This document shows, one piece after another, positions 29,541 through 38,172 of a DNA stretch of 63,934 nt. The notes beneath the pieces are model-generated. The model saw nothing but the letters and a program-made list of their open reading frames with translations. It searched no databases and was not told where the DNA came from. The first letter of the stretch is position 1, and every line of letters begins with the position of its first letter. Position numbers and translations under genes: made by a program. The stretch comes from Solobacterium sp. Its GTDB lineage: Bacteria; Bacillota_I; Bacilli_A; Erysipelotrichales; Erysipelotrichaceae. The DNA lies in assembly GCA_017512555.1 (NCBI GenBank), contig JAFWFE010000015.1, positions 1-63,934 on the forward strand, given 5' to 3'.

Positions 29541-30191
29541 ATGAATCTATTGATTATGGGCCCTGCAGGGTCCGGAAAAGGCACTTTTTCGGAAAGAATT
29601 ATCGAACATTACGCAATTAAACATATTTCCACAGGAGATATGCTGAGGGAACATGTTAAGAGTCAGACAGAGCTGGGAAAACTGGCTGCCGGTTACATGA
29701 ATGCCGGTAAACTGGTGCCTAGTGATGTAGTCAACCAGATGGTCGAGTATACGCTCGCTCAGGATGACTGCAAGGCTGGATGGCTGCTGGATGGTTATCC
29801 CCGTACACTGGAACAGGCTAACGCGCTGGAACAGATCACGGAGAGAATCGGACGTCCGATTGATGCTGTAATCGTTCTTGAAGTAGGACTGGAGACATTG
29901 CAGGATCGTATTACGACCCGCAGAGTTTGTCCTCAGTGTGGTGCGATCTACAACATCAAGTCACACCCCAGCAAGGTACCGGGAATCTGTGATCAATGTG
30001 GTCATGAACTGATTCAGCGGAAAGATGATACTTTAGAAGAACTGGAAGTACGTATGACTGAATACCATCAGAATACTGAACCGGTCATCGAATTCTATGA
30101 AACCAAAGGACTGGTTCACAGAATTGACGGCGACAGGGACAGAGAAACAATCTTTGGGGATATTCAGGAAATACTTGATCGTATTGGATAA
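29541..30191 (+). CDS. adk: Adenylate kinase, zinc-lid type
   Basis: Interconverts ATP and AMP with ADP. 216 residues. The P-loop GPAGSGKGT is at 7-15, the AMP region DGYPRT near 83, and the LID domain has four Cys (CPQCG...CDQCG), the zinc-binding form common in Gram-positives. map, usually next, is missing; a strong hairpin fills that place. Confidence 0.96.
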   Translation: MNLLIMGPAGSGKGTFSERIIEHYAIKHISTGDMLREHVKSQTELGKLAAGYMNAGKLVPSDVVNQMVEYTLAQDDCKAGWLLDGYPRTLEQANALEQITERIGRPIDAVIVLEVGLETLQDRITTRRVCPQCGAIYNIKSHPSKVPGICDQCGHELIQRKDDTLEELEVRMTEYHQNTEPVIEFYETKGLVHRIDGDRDRETIFGDIQEILDRIG

Positions 30192-30225
30192 TCTTCTTCG
30201 GTACGATATCCGTACCGAAGAAGAT
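30191..30225. repeat. 15-bp perfect inverted repeat at the site of the missing map gene
   Basis: ATCTTCTTCGGTACG and its exact complement flank a five-base loop (ATATC), immediately after the adk stop. No T run follows on the plus strand, so it is not a standard terminator. It could be an mRNA processing or stability element, or a deletion scar. Twenty-two bases separate it from infA. Confidence 0.8.
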
Positions 30226-30247
30226 ACATAAAAGAAAGAGAGATTGA

Positions 30248-30466
30248 ATGGGAAAACAGGATGTCATTGAAATTGATGGTATCGTAGAGGAAACACTTCC
30301 TAATGCCAATTTCAAGGTGAGACTTCAAAACGGACACGAGATCCGCGCTCACGTTGCTGGTAAAATCCGGATGAATTACATACGCATTTTACCAGGCGAT
30401 CGGGTCACTGTGGAAATTTCACCTTATGATTTAACACGTGGGCGGATTACTTATCGTCATAAGTAA
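30248..30466 (+). CDS. infA: Translation initiation factor IF-1
   Basis: OB-fold factor that occupies the A site during initiation. 72 residues, exactly typical. [18 protein letters not shown] and [15 protein letters not shown] are diagnostic. Confidence 0.97.
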   Translation: MGKQDVIEIDGIVEETLPNANFKVRLQNGHEIRAHVAGKIRMNYIRILPGDRVTVEISPYDLTRGRITYRHK

Positions 30467-30497
30467 TCAATCTAAGTAATTTCAGGAGGAAACAGAA

Positions 30498-30611
30498 ATG
30501 AAAGTTAGACCGTCGGTAAAACCTATGTGTGACAAATGCCGCGTTATCAAGCGCAGAGGCGTTGTCATGGTAATCTGCGAAAACCCGAAACATAAGCAGA
30601 GACAGGGATAG
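30498..30611 (+). CDS. rpmJ: 50S ribosomal protein L36
   Basis: 37 residues, reading [20 protein letters not shown] at the start, with zinc ligands CDKC, a third Cys (VICE) and a C-terminal His (PKHKQRQG). AGGAGG lies 8 bases upstream. It lies between infA and rpsM, as in most bacteria, and is the Cys-containing zinc form. Confidence 0.97.
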   Translation: MKVRPSVKPMCDKCRVIKRRGVVMVICENPKHKQRQG

Positions 30612-30630
30612 TAAGGAGAGAAATAGAACT

Positions 30631-30996
30631 ATGGCACGTATTGCCGGTGTGGATATTCCTTCGAATAAGCGAATTGTAATATCCTTAACATATATTTACG
30701 GTATCGGATTATCTACAGCGAAGCAGATTCTTGCAGACTGCGGAATCAGCGAAGATATCCGTACAAGAGATCTGACAGATGCTCAGGAAAACCAGATTCG
30801 TCAGGCTGTTGATCTGATCAAGACAGAGGGTGACCTCCGTCGTGAAAGAGCACTGAATATCAAGAGACTGATGGAAATCGGTTGTTACAGAGGTCTTCGT
30901 CACAGAAGAGGACTTCCTGTTCGCGGACAGCGCACACGTACAAATGCCCGTACCCGTAAGGGACCGCGTCGTACTGTAGCGAATAAGAAGAAGTAA
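30631..30996 (+). CDS. rpsM: 30S ribosomal protein S13
   Basis: Head protein contacting P-site tRNA. 121 residues. [26 protein letters not shown] and the basic tail [18 protein letters not shown] are conserved. Confidence 0.97.
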   Translation: MARIAGVDIPSNKRIVISLTYIYGIGLSTAKQILADCGISEDIRTRDLTDAQENQIRQAVDLIKTEGDLRRERALNIKRLMEIGCYRGLRHRRGLPVRGQRTRTNARTRKGPRRTVANKKK

Positions 30997-31011
30997 TGGG
31001 AGGATTGAATA

Positions 31012-31416
31012 ATGGCACAGAATTCTAGAAATAAAAGAGGCGCCGTACGTAAGAAGAAAGTAAAACGTAATATAACCAAGGGTGTCGCACATATTCATTC
31101 TACATTTAACAACACGATCGTAACGATCGCTGACGAAGCAGGAAATGTTATTTCCTGGAGCTCTGCAGGTGCATTGGGATACAAAGGTTCCCGTAAATCT
31201 ACACCTTATGTCGCACAGTTATGTGCAGAAGCAGCCGCAAAGTCTGCAGTGATGCAGGGTTTGAAGACTGTTGAAGTCAACGTCAAAGGACCTGGTCCGG
31301 GACGTGAAGCAGCTGTACGTTCTCTGTCCGTAGCCGGACTGGAAATTACAGCAATCAATGATGTAACACCTATTCCTCATAACGGATGCCGTCCGCCGAA
31401 GAGACCGCGCGGTTAA
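31012..31416 (+). CDS. rpsK: 30S ribosomal protein S11
   Basis: Platform protein near the mRNA exit. 134 residues. [28 protein letters not shown] and the C-terminal [14 protein letters not shown] are diagnostic. GGGAGG upstream. Confidence 0.97.
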   Translation: MAQNSRNKRGAVRKKKVKRNITKGVAHIHSTFNNTIVTIADEAGNVISWSSAGALGYKGSRKSTPYVAQLCAEAAAKSAVMQGLKTVEVNVKGPGPGREAAVRSLSVAGLEITAINDVTPIPHNGCRPPKRPRG

Positions 31417-31439
31417 TCAGGAAAGAGGAGGATTGTTGC

Positions 31440-32399
31440 ATGCAGAAATTTGAACGTGCTGAATTTGAAGTAGAAGAATACGTTGAATCTGAAAACTATG
31501 GTAAGTTCGTTCTTGCTCCGTTAGAGAGAGGTTTCGGTACGACGATCGGTAATGCTTTACGCAGAGTATTATTATCATCATTACCCGGTGCTGCGGTATT
31601 CTCCATCAAGGTAGATGGTGTATACCACGAATTCACAACGATTCCGGGTGTGAGAGAAGATGTATCCATGATCATTCTTCAGCTGAAGCAGCTGATCATG
31701 AAGATCGATGATGATGAAGTATATACACTGCAGATTTCCGCGAAGGGACCTTGCACGGTAACAGCAGGAGATATCCTCTGCCCGGCACAGGTAGAAGTAT
31801 TGAATAAGGACCTTGAGATTGCGCATATTGAAGCCGGTGGTTCTCTGGAAATGGAACTGAAGGTAAAGAACGGCCGCGGTTATGTCGGCAGTGATATCAA
31901 CAAGCAGATCAACCAGGGTAGTTCGCAGGGAATCGGAACAGTATTTACAGATTCGATCTATACACCGATTGAGAAAGTCAGCTATGAGGTTCAGCCTACA
32001 CGTGTCGGTCAGGATTCCAAGTATGACAGTCTGACAATGGAAGTCTGGACAGACGGATCCATCAATCCGCAGAAAGCAATTTCTCTCGGCGCAAAGATCT
32101 TGATTGACCATCTGGATATTATCGCCGGATTGAATGAAGAAGTTCTTTCCATGGAAGATATCATCAAAGAAGGCGGCACAGAGGTACAGAGCAAGTCTCA
32201 GCAGCAGTTGATTGAAGACCTGGATCTGTCCGTACGTTCATACAACTGTCTGAAACGTGCGAATATTCAGACGGTAGAAGATTTGACACAGAAGACCGAG
32301 GAAGAGATGATGAGAGTCCGTAACCTCGGAAAGAAATCATTGAAAGAGGTTAAGGACAAGCTCGCCGAACTTGGTTTGGGCTTCAAGTCCTTCGATTAA
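31440..32399 (+). CDS. rpoA: RNA polymerase alpha subunit
   Basis: Assembles the polymerase core; its C-terminal domain binds UP elements and activators. 319 residues from the ATG at 31440 after AGAGGAGG; an upstream frame from 31386 lies inside rpsK. GFGTTIGNALRRVLLSSLPG marks the N-terminal domain, and the helix-hairpin-helix C-terminal domain (LSVRSYNCLKRANIQTVEDL) is complete. Confidence 0.97.
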   Translation: MQKFERAEFEVEEYVESENYGKFVLAPLERGFGTTIGNALRRVLLSSLPGAAVFSIKVDGVYHEFTTIPGVREDVSMIILQLKQLIMKIDDDEVYTLQISAKGPCTVTAGDILCPAQVEVLNKDLEIAHIEAGGSLEMELKVKNGRGYVGSDINKQINQGSSQGIGTVFTDSIYTPIEKVSYEVQPTRVGQDSKYDSLTMEVWTDGSINPQKAISLGAKILIDHLDIIAGLNEEVLSMEDIIKEGGTEVQSKSQQQLIEDLDLSVRSYNCLKRANIQTVEDLTQKTEEEMMRVRNLGKKSLKEVKDKLAELGLGFKSFD

Positions 32400-32414
32400 C
32401 AGGAGGAACAGAAT

Positions 32415-32777
32415 ATGTGGAATCGTAGATTTGGAAGGACTGCAGATCATCGTAAAGCGATGTTAAGAAATTTAGCTACTTCTGTCATCTTATACGGTCG
32501 TGTAGAGACAACAGAAGCGAAAGCGAAAGATATGCGTTCCGTCGTTGATCATCTGATTACCTTAGGTAAGAAGGGTGATCTCGCAGCCCGCAGACAGGCA
32601 GCTGCTTATATCCGTCACGCTGTTGCGGATGATGCGACAGGACAGACAGTCTTACAGAAACTGTTTGATGAAGTAGCTCCCAAGTATAAGGATCGTAACG
32701 GTGGATATACCAGAGTCGTAAAGACCGGTACACGCCGTGGCGATGCTGCACCAATGGCTTATATCGAATTGGTATAG
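32415..32777 (+). CDS. rplQ: 50S ribosomal protein L17
   Basis: Last gene of the supercluster. 120 residues, with the [22 protein letters not shown] opening and [25 protein letters not shown] at the end. A -10 box for the next gene overlaps its stop. Confidence 0.97.
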   Translation: MWNRRFGRTADHRKAMLRNLATSVILYGRVETTEAKAKDMRSVVDHLITLGKKGDLAARRQAAAYIRHAVADDATGQTVLQKLFDEVAPKYKDRNGGYTRVVKTGTRRGDAAPMAYIELV

Positions 32778-32783
32778 TATAAT
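32778..32783 (+). promoter_or_regulatory. -10 box overlapping the rplQ stop, for the downstream lipoprotein
   Basis: A perfect TATAAT begins at the last base of the rplQ stop. Transcription would begin about base 32790, at a GTG in frame with the lipoprotein. No good -35 is visible. Confidence 0.4.
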
Positions 32784-32810
32784 AAACCTGTGGAAAACAC
32801 AGGTTTTTTT
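32784..32810 (+). terminator. Terminator of the S10-spc-alpha operon
   Basis: AACCTGTG-GAAAA-CACAGGTT stem followed by seven T, seven bases after the rplQ stop. The T run ends directly at the GTG of the lipoprotein gene. Confidence 0.92.
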
Positions 32811-33938
32811 GTGAAAAAGATATGTTTGACTGTACTCTGCGTATTGTTGGCAGGATGCCGGAATTCTTCTGAACAATCTCCCCAGCCGACAGAACCGGGT
32901 ACAGCAGAAACTCCAGAGACTCTTGTGATTGAGTCTTATACCAAAGCGGTTAAGATGAATCACGTATTTCATCTTGGGGATGAGACAGTCATGGACAGGA
33001 ATACCATGGATGGTGTTTTAGAAGCGGATGAAACACAGTCGGCAGGCCATATCCGGATGAACTACGACAGTAATGGGTTACAGTCGGAGATTGACGGATG
33101 GTATACTGACGGGAATCTGTATAATACCTACAACGGTGTGGAGTATTATGAAAAAATGAGTTTTGATGAATTCCTGTCTCTGACATTGATTCAGGAAGGC
33201 GCAAAGATCTCTGAGGAAGATTGTCTGGAGATCCAACATGATGGGGATACCACCATTTACGTGATTGATCCGGTAGATGCGAAAAAGATCATCTCAGTCA
33301 CCTATGACATGTATGATGTCGCGAATTATGCCGTAAAGATTGTGGAGATGACGGTAAAGCGTACGGAACAGAACGGCAGGATCACCGGTGAGGAAGTAAC
33401 ATATACGGCAGATTTAGGCAAAGATCTGTACCTGGACTACAATACATCTGTCAATTATCTGAAACTGAATTCCACGGAAATCATCATTTCCCGGGATATG
33501 CTGGATCATTTCAAGGAGTATGTATCATATGACGAAATTGATGTCGACGCAATCAGTGATGAACCGGTTGTGGATGACAGCCCGGAAGATACCGTTACCG
33601 CTACATTTGAGAAGAGGATCGTCGGCCGGCTGAATTATCGGAAAGAAACGAACGGTACTTATACGACACAATATAACGAAAACGAATCATATAACATCGA
33701 CTTTACGAATTGTCTGTTTACTTACAAGAATCGTACAAGTACGTATGTGTATAACTGGCGCAGTGATACCGGTGGTTTCGGCAGTTCCTGTGTTTATGAT
33801 TTCAGACATGAATCCGGCAGTGATTCATGTCAGGAATCAACATTGGATATGATTAAGAATGTTCGTATGTATTTTGAACTGGAATTGTATTATTGTGGAT
33901 TATCCCTGGATGATCTGATTGCGGAGAGTACACAGTAG
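32811..33938 (+). CDS. Lipoprotein of unknown function
   Basis: 375 residues from the GTG at 32811, or seven more from the GTG at 32790. The start encodes a lipoprotein signal with lipobox LLAGC, so the mature protein is lipid-anchored on the outer face of the membrane, followed by a Ser/Pro/Thr-rich linker. The rest is a soluble, beta-rich domain whose pattern (MDGVLEADETQSAGHIRMNY, then DGNLYNTYNG) resembles LolA-like/DUF6612 carriers; this is a weak resemblance. There is no Shine-Dalgarno, and the start lies on the preceding terminator's T run. It is 11 bases from the glycosyltransferase gene and probably co-transcribed. Confidence 0.75.
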   Translation: MKKICLTVLCVLLAGCRNSSEQSPQPTEPGTAETPETLVIESYTKAVKMNHVFHLGDETVMDRNTMDGVLEADETQSAGHIRMNYDSNGLQSEIDGWYTDGNLYNTYNGVEYYEKMSFDEFLSLTLIQEGAKISEEDCLEIQHDGDTTIYVIDPVDAKKIISVTYDMYDVANYAVKIVEMTVKRTEQNGRITGEEVTYTADLGKDLYLDYNTSVNYLKLNSTEIIISRDMLDHFKEYVSYDEIDVDAISDEPVVDDSPEDTVTATFEKRIVGRLNYRKETNGTYTTQYNENESYNIDFTNCLFTYKNRTSTYVYNWRSDTGGFGSSCVYDFRHESGSDSCQESTLDMIKNVRMYFELELYYCGLSLDDLIAESTQ

Positions 33939-33949
33939 GAGAGTTGATC

Positions 33950-35551
33950 ATGAACGAGAAAGAAATGATATCCGTGATCATACCGGTATATAACGTAAAA
34001 GATTATATTGATGAATGTATGGAAAGCGTTGTGCACCAAACGTACACAGACTTGGAAATATTGCTCATCAACGATGGATCAACCGATGGATCACACGAGA
34101 AATGTCTATTCTGGGCAGAAAGAGATGCCAGGATCCGCTACATCAATAAGCAGAACGAAGGAGTTGCAGCTTCACGGAATCTGGGCGTAGATCTTGCGCA
34201 GGGAAAGTATATTTCCTTTGTGGATCCGGATGACTGGCTGGATCTGACCTATTTTGAAAAACTACACCAGTGTCTGATAGAGAATGACGCTGACTACGCA
34301 GAATGCGATCTGTGGCGGTACAACAATCGTACAGGGAAGAAGATCTACCGGTCATGTTACGGAAGAATGGGTGTGCCGTATACACTGGAAGAACATATGA
34401 AATACGGGCCTACCGCAACGTATAAGGCAATCTCCAGAAGATCTCTGTGGACAGAGTACCAGATCCATATGCCGTCCTGTTCGTTTGAATCACCGGCTGT
34501 GTATTCGCTGATTCTGGCGCTGAGCAAGAAGATTACGAATGTCCGTGAACCACTCTACTATTACCGGCGTTTCCGGGAGAATTCCCTGATTGAAAACGGC
34601 TATGCGCTGCCGGAAGGGAAACCAAACAATACTCTGGCAATAGACGCTATGAAATTTCTTGTCGGAGAATTCAAGCGCTGCGGAATCTATGAGCGCTATT
34701 CTTCGATTCTTGAGGGTGTGGTGAAATACAGACTCAGTGATATTCTGGCGATGCAGTTTCATCGCAAACCACGTACAGATTATCTGGAGCTGACAAAGAA
34801 TTACCGTGAGTTCCTTTCTTCCTGTTTCCCGGAAGGGCATAATGAGCGGTATCTGTGCTGGGGAGGATATAATCTCAACCGGATCTTGACGCATATGAAT
34901 ACTTTACATGATCCGTACTGCCGGTTTAACTTCTCAAGCATGATCAGCCTGCTGAATACAGAAAGTATTGATTTGCCGGTAAAACATAAGAATAATTACC
35001 GGAGAATCATGGTTGAGAGAGAATTACAGAGGGAATTCTTCTCTGTACTTGAAGAAGTTCATCCGGAGTATATATTCCTGGATCTGATCGAAGAAAGATT
35101 TGATATCGGGTTATACGAAGACAAGTACATTACCTGCAGTGACGCGTGGGAAGGAATAGAAGAACCTGTACAGTTACAGGAAATCATCCCGTTCGGATCT
35201 GAACAGAGAGATCAATTATTCCGGCAGGCATTTCAGTTATTCCGGAATACGGTGAAACAGACAGTTCCGGATACACGTATAATTGTTATAGAAAACTATC
35301 TCAGTGAATATGTCGGTGACTTTCAAAAGAGAGAGTTATTTCCACAGATCGAACAAATACGCTTTACAAATACTATTTTGAAGAAATACTACAACCATAT
35401 CCGTAAAGAATACCCGGAGATCACCTTCCTCTCACCTTCAGAAATGCCGGAGTATTTCACGGATAAGAATTATGAATACGGAGCTGTACCATCTCATTTG
35501 AATGAGATAGTGAATCAGAAAATAGCAGGAGAGATTGAAAAGATACGATGA
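33950..35551 (+). CDS. GT2 glycosyltransferase fused to a DUF6270-like C-terminal domain
   Basis: 533 residues from the ATG at 33950 (AGGAGA seven bases upstream). The N-terminal GT-A domain shows SVIIPVYNVKDYIDEC, NDGSTDGS and the metal-binding-type FVDPDDW, as in GT2 enzymes that transfer sugars from nucleotide donors. The C-terminal ~200 residues (YIFLDLIEERFDIGLYEDK, ending with GAVPSHLNEIVNQ) resemble the DUF6270 domain seen in capsule clusters; the usual N-terminal SCVxRD motif of that domain is not visible. The stop overlaps the next start (ATGA). Acceptor and sugar are unknown. Confidence 0.8.
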   Translation: MNEKEMISVIIPVYNVKDYIDECMESVVHQTYTDLEILLINDGSTDGSHEKCLFWAERDARIRYINKQNEGVAASRNLGVDLAQGKYISFVDPDDWLDLTYFEKLHQCLIENDADYAECDLWRYNNRTGKKIYRSCYGRMGVPYTLEEHMKYGPTATYKAISRRSLWTEYQIHMPSCSFESPAVYSLILALSKKITNVREPLYYYRRFRENSLIENGYALPEGKPNNTLAIDAMKFLVGEFKRCGIYERYSSILEGVVKYRLSDILAMQFHRKPRTDYLELTKNYREFLSSCFPEGHNERYLCWGGYNLNRILTHMNTLHDPYCRFNFSSMISLLNTESIDLPVKHKNNYRRIMVERELQREFFSVLEEVHPEYIFLDLIEERFDIGLYEDKYITCSDAWEGIEEPVQLQEIIPFGSEQRDQLFRQAFQLFRNTVKQTVPDTRIIVIENYLSEYVGDFQKRELFPQIEQIRFTNTILKKYYNHIRKEYPEITFLSPSEMPEYFTDKNYEYGAVPSHLNEIVNQKIAGEIEKIR

Positions 35552-36801
35552 AAAAACAAGTGAAAGTATCCGTAGTGATTCCTGTATACAATGTGGAACA
35601 ATATCTTCACGCATGTTTGGACAGTGTGCTTGCGCAGACGTTGCAGGATATTGAGGTTATCTGCGTGGATGATGCGTCACCGGATTCCTGCCCGCAGATC
35701 CTGGATGAATATGCGGAAAGAGATCCGAGGGTCACAGTGATCCATCTGGCGAAGAATTCCCAGCAGGCATTTGCCCGCAACCGTGGTATGGAAATCGCCG
35801 GCGGGAAGTACCTGTATCTCCTGGATTCTGATGACCTGATTGAACCGGAAACCCTGGAATATCTGTATACCATGGCTGAAAAGGACAACCTGGATACGAT
35901 TTTCTTTGACTCGCAGGTAATCTATGACAGTGAAGAATTAGAGAGCCATTACGCGAATTATCCGGCATACCGTACAGGAAACTATGAAGACAAAGTCTAT
36001 ACAGGTATGGAACTATTCAAGAGTTTTATCCGTCAGGATGAGTGGACATGTTACGTACAGAGACAATTCTGGAAGATGGAATTTCTCCGGAAGGAGAATA
36101 TCTGGTTCCCGGAAGGACATGAACATGAGGATGAGGTATTTCCTTTTGAGGGAATATTGCTTGCAGAACGAGCCAGGTATAGTCCAAAACAGTTTTTTGT
36201 CCACCGGTACCGTGAGAACTCTGTCATGACCTCCGGTGTTGCTCCTAAGAACTTCTACGGATATTTCAAGTGTTATCTGCAGATGATCAATTTCCTGGAA
36301 ACAAGAAATATACACTGCCCGGAAGCAGAGTTCAACGTTGCCAGAATCTATGACAAGATGATCAAGTATTATCCTGTCTTGAAAGATCAGTATGATCTTA
36401 AGGAACAGTTTATAACACCGGAGGAGAAGCAACTCTATCAGTACTTCCGGTATTCCCAGGATACTGCGGAATATTACGCACCGGTCAGCCATCGGCTGAT
36501 TCAAGAACTGAAACAATACAAAAAGGTATATATCTACGGGGCAGGGCAGATCGGGAAAATCATACTGAAAGCACTGTTGAAAGAAGATGTTGTTCCGGAA
36601 GCGTTTATTGTTACAGACAAAGCAAACCAACCGGAGAAGGTCCTGAATATACCAGTGAAGGAAATCACAGAAATTGATGATTATACCGATGCTATGGTAG
36701 TTGTCAGTGCCTCCAAGAAATATGCGGATGAGATTATGAAATTGCTGGAAAGCAGAAGTATTCCGCATGTATATAGAAGACAGTACCAGATTACCGGATA
36801 A
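35548..36801 (+). CDS. GT2 glycosyltransferase with C-terminal Rossmann-like module
   Basis: 417 residues. The N-terminal GT-A domain has VSVVIPVYNVEQYL, CVDDASPDSC and LLDSDDLIEP. After about residue 325 there is a separate nucleotide-binding-like module starting KVYIYGAGQIGKIILKALL and running through GFxVTD- and IPVKEI-like segments. A related module opens the protein at 41007. It probably adds a residue to the same glycan as its upstream neighbour, with which it is translationally coupled. Donor and acceptor cannot be deduced. Confidence 0.85.
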   Translation: MKKQVKVSVVIPVYNVEQYLHACLDSVLAQTLQDIEVICVDDASPDSCPQILDEYAERDPRVTVIHLAKNSQQAFARNRGMEIAGGKYLYLLDSDDLIEPETLEYLYTMAEKDNLDTIFFDSQVIYDSEELESHYANYPAYRTGNYEDKVYTGMELFKSFIRQDEWTCYVQRQFWKMEFLRKENIWFPEGHEHEDEVFPFEGILLAERARYSPKQFFVHRYRENSVMTSGVAPKNFYGYFKCYLQMINFLETRNIHCPEAEFNVARIYDKMIKYYPVLKDQYDLKEQFITPEEKQLYQYFRYSQDTAEYYAPVSHRLIQELKQYKKVYIYGAGQIGKIILKALLKEDVVPEAFIVTDKANQPEKVLNIPVKEITEIDDYTDAMVVVSASKKYADEIMKLLESRSIPHVYRRQYQITG

Positions 36802-36823
36802 TCGAGTTATATTCCTGTATTTA

Positions 36824-36832
36824 TGGTATAAT
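36824..36832 (+). promoter_or_regulatory. Extended -10 promoter at the start of the CDP-polyol operon
   Basis: TGGTATAAT is a perfect extended -10. It ends eight bases before the ATG at 36841 with no Shine-Dalgarno between, so the transcript would start at or next to the ATG. Confidence 0.6.
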
Positions 36833-36840
36833 TTACGCGC

Positions 36841-38172
36841 ATGAAAAAAATAGTCACCTACGGGATATTTGACAAGTTTCATTATGGACACTTAAGTTTA
36901 TTGAAGCGAGCACGTGAACTAGGTGATTTTCTTATCGTCGGAGTAGTATCGGATGAGTATGCGCAGGACAGAGGAAAACTCTGTGTTGTGGACTCGTTGG
37001 AAACACGTATGGAGAATATACGTAAGACCGGATTGGCTGATGAAGTTCTTATTGAGGATCATGACAGCCAGAAGGTTGAAGATATTGTCAAGTACGGAAT
37101 TGATGCGTTAGTCTGCGGATCTGACTGGCAGGGTAAATTCGATTATCTGAAGCCCTATTGTAAGGTGATTTATCTTCCCCGTACGGAGGGTATATCATCT
37201 ACAATGATCCGTAACCAGAAATATCCCAAGGTACGTGTGGGAATGATTGGGAACGGCAGAATCGCACACCGGTTTGTCAAAGAAGCTTTGGCAGTCGAGG
37301 GTATATGCCTGACCGGTGTATATAATCCTCATCAGGAGAGTGCTTCCGCGTTTGCCTTACAAGAACATCTTGCACACGTATGGAATACTCCGGAGGAGAT
37401 GTACGAAGATGTAGACGCAGTATATATCTGTTCTCCTCATCAGACGCATGATGAATATACGGAGGACGCTTTGACACATCACAAACATGTTTTATGTGAA
37501 AAGCCGTTATCTTTTAAAGAAGAGAATATACACAGATTATATGCGTTAGCTGAACAAAATCACCTGGTACTGATGGAAGGAATCAAGACAGCTTACTGTC
37601 CGGGTTTCCTAAAATTGATGCGGACTGTAAACAGTGGTGTAATCGGTGAGGTAACAGATATAGAGGCTTCTTTTACACGTCTTACGGATGATGATCTCAG
37701 GGAATGGACGGATGACCAGTTCGGAGGAAGTTTTACAGAATTCGGCAGTTATGTACTATTGCCGGTAATTAAGCTTTACGGTACAGATGTACAGGTAGAT
37801 CATATTCACAGTACAAATAAGAATCATGTGGACAGTTATACAAAGATGATTCTTTCCTGCGGGAATAAGACAGCTACGGTAAAGACAGGAATCGGTGTAA
37901 AGACCGAAGGACAAATGATTATCGCCGGCACAAAGGGATATATTGTCGTAGATGCGCCGTGGTGGAAAACCACCAGATTTGAAGTGCGCCATGAAGACCC
38001 AAACCAGGAGGAAATCTTTGAAAGCCGGTTTGTTGAAGAAGGACTGCGTTATGAAATCAGTGATTTCCTCTATCGGATTGAAGGACATCCAGGCAGAGAT
38101 GACAGGCTCACTGCGGAAGAATCTGCCGCGATTGGAAGAATACTGGAACAATTCCTGAGGGCAAGACAATGA
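36841..38172 (+). CDS. Cytidylyltransferase - Gfo/Idh/MocA oxidoreductase fusion
   Basis: 443 residues with two domains. Residues 1-127 are a GCT/TagD-type nucleotidyltransferase: GIFDKFHYGH (catalytic HxGH at 14-17), RMENI and ISSTMIR (about 118-124). This family makes CDP-glycerol and similar CDP-polyols. Residues 130-443 are a NAD(P)-dependent Gfo/Idh/MocA oxidoreductase with VGMIGNGRIAHRF and EKP at 220-222. The fusion suggests that one protein reduces a keto-precursor and activates the product with CTP, analogous to TarI/TarJ or the fused Acs1/Bcs1 but using a different reductase family. The substrate is unknown. The gene is coupled to the next by ATGA. Confidence 0.85.
   Translation: MKKIVTYGIFDKFHYGHLSLLKRARELGDFLIVGVVSDEYAQDRGKLCVVDSLETRMENIRKTGLADEVLIEDHDSQKVEDIVKYGIDALVCGSDWQGKFDYLKPYCKVIYLPRTEGISSTMIRNQKYPKVRVGMIGNGRIAHRFVKEALAVEGICLTGVYNPHQESASAFALQEHLAHVWNTPEEMYEDVDAVYICSPHQTHDEYTEDALTHHKHVLCEKPLSFKEENIHRLYALAEQNHLVLMEGIKTAYCPGFLKLMRTVNSGVIGEVTDIEASFTRLTDDDLREWTDDQFGGSFTEFGSYVLLPVIKLYGTDVQVDHIHSTNKNHVDSYTKMILSCGNKTATVKTGIGVKTEGQMIIAGTKGYIVVDAPWWKTTRFEVRHEDPNQEEIFESRFVEEGLRYEISDFLYRIEGHPGRDDRLTAEESAAIGRILEQFLRARQ

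Noticed and set aside
36013..36891. 292-codon minus-strand ORF
   Set aside because: Shadow of the GT2 gene; it crosses the promoter and start of the next operon.
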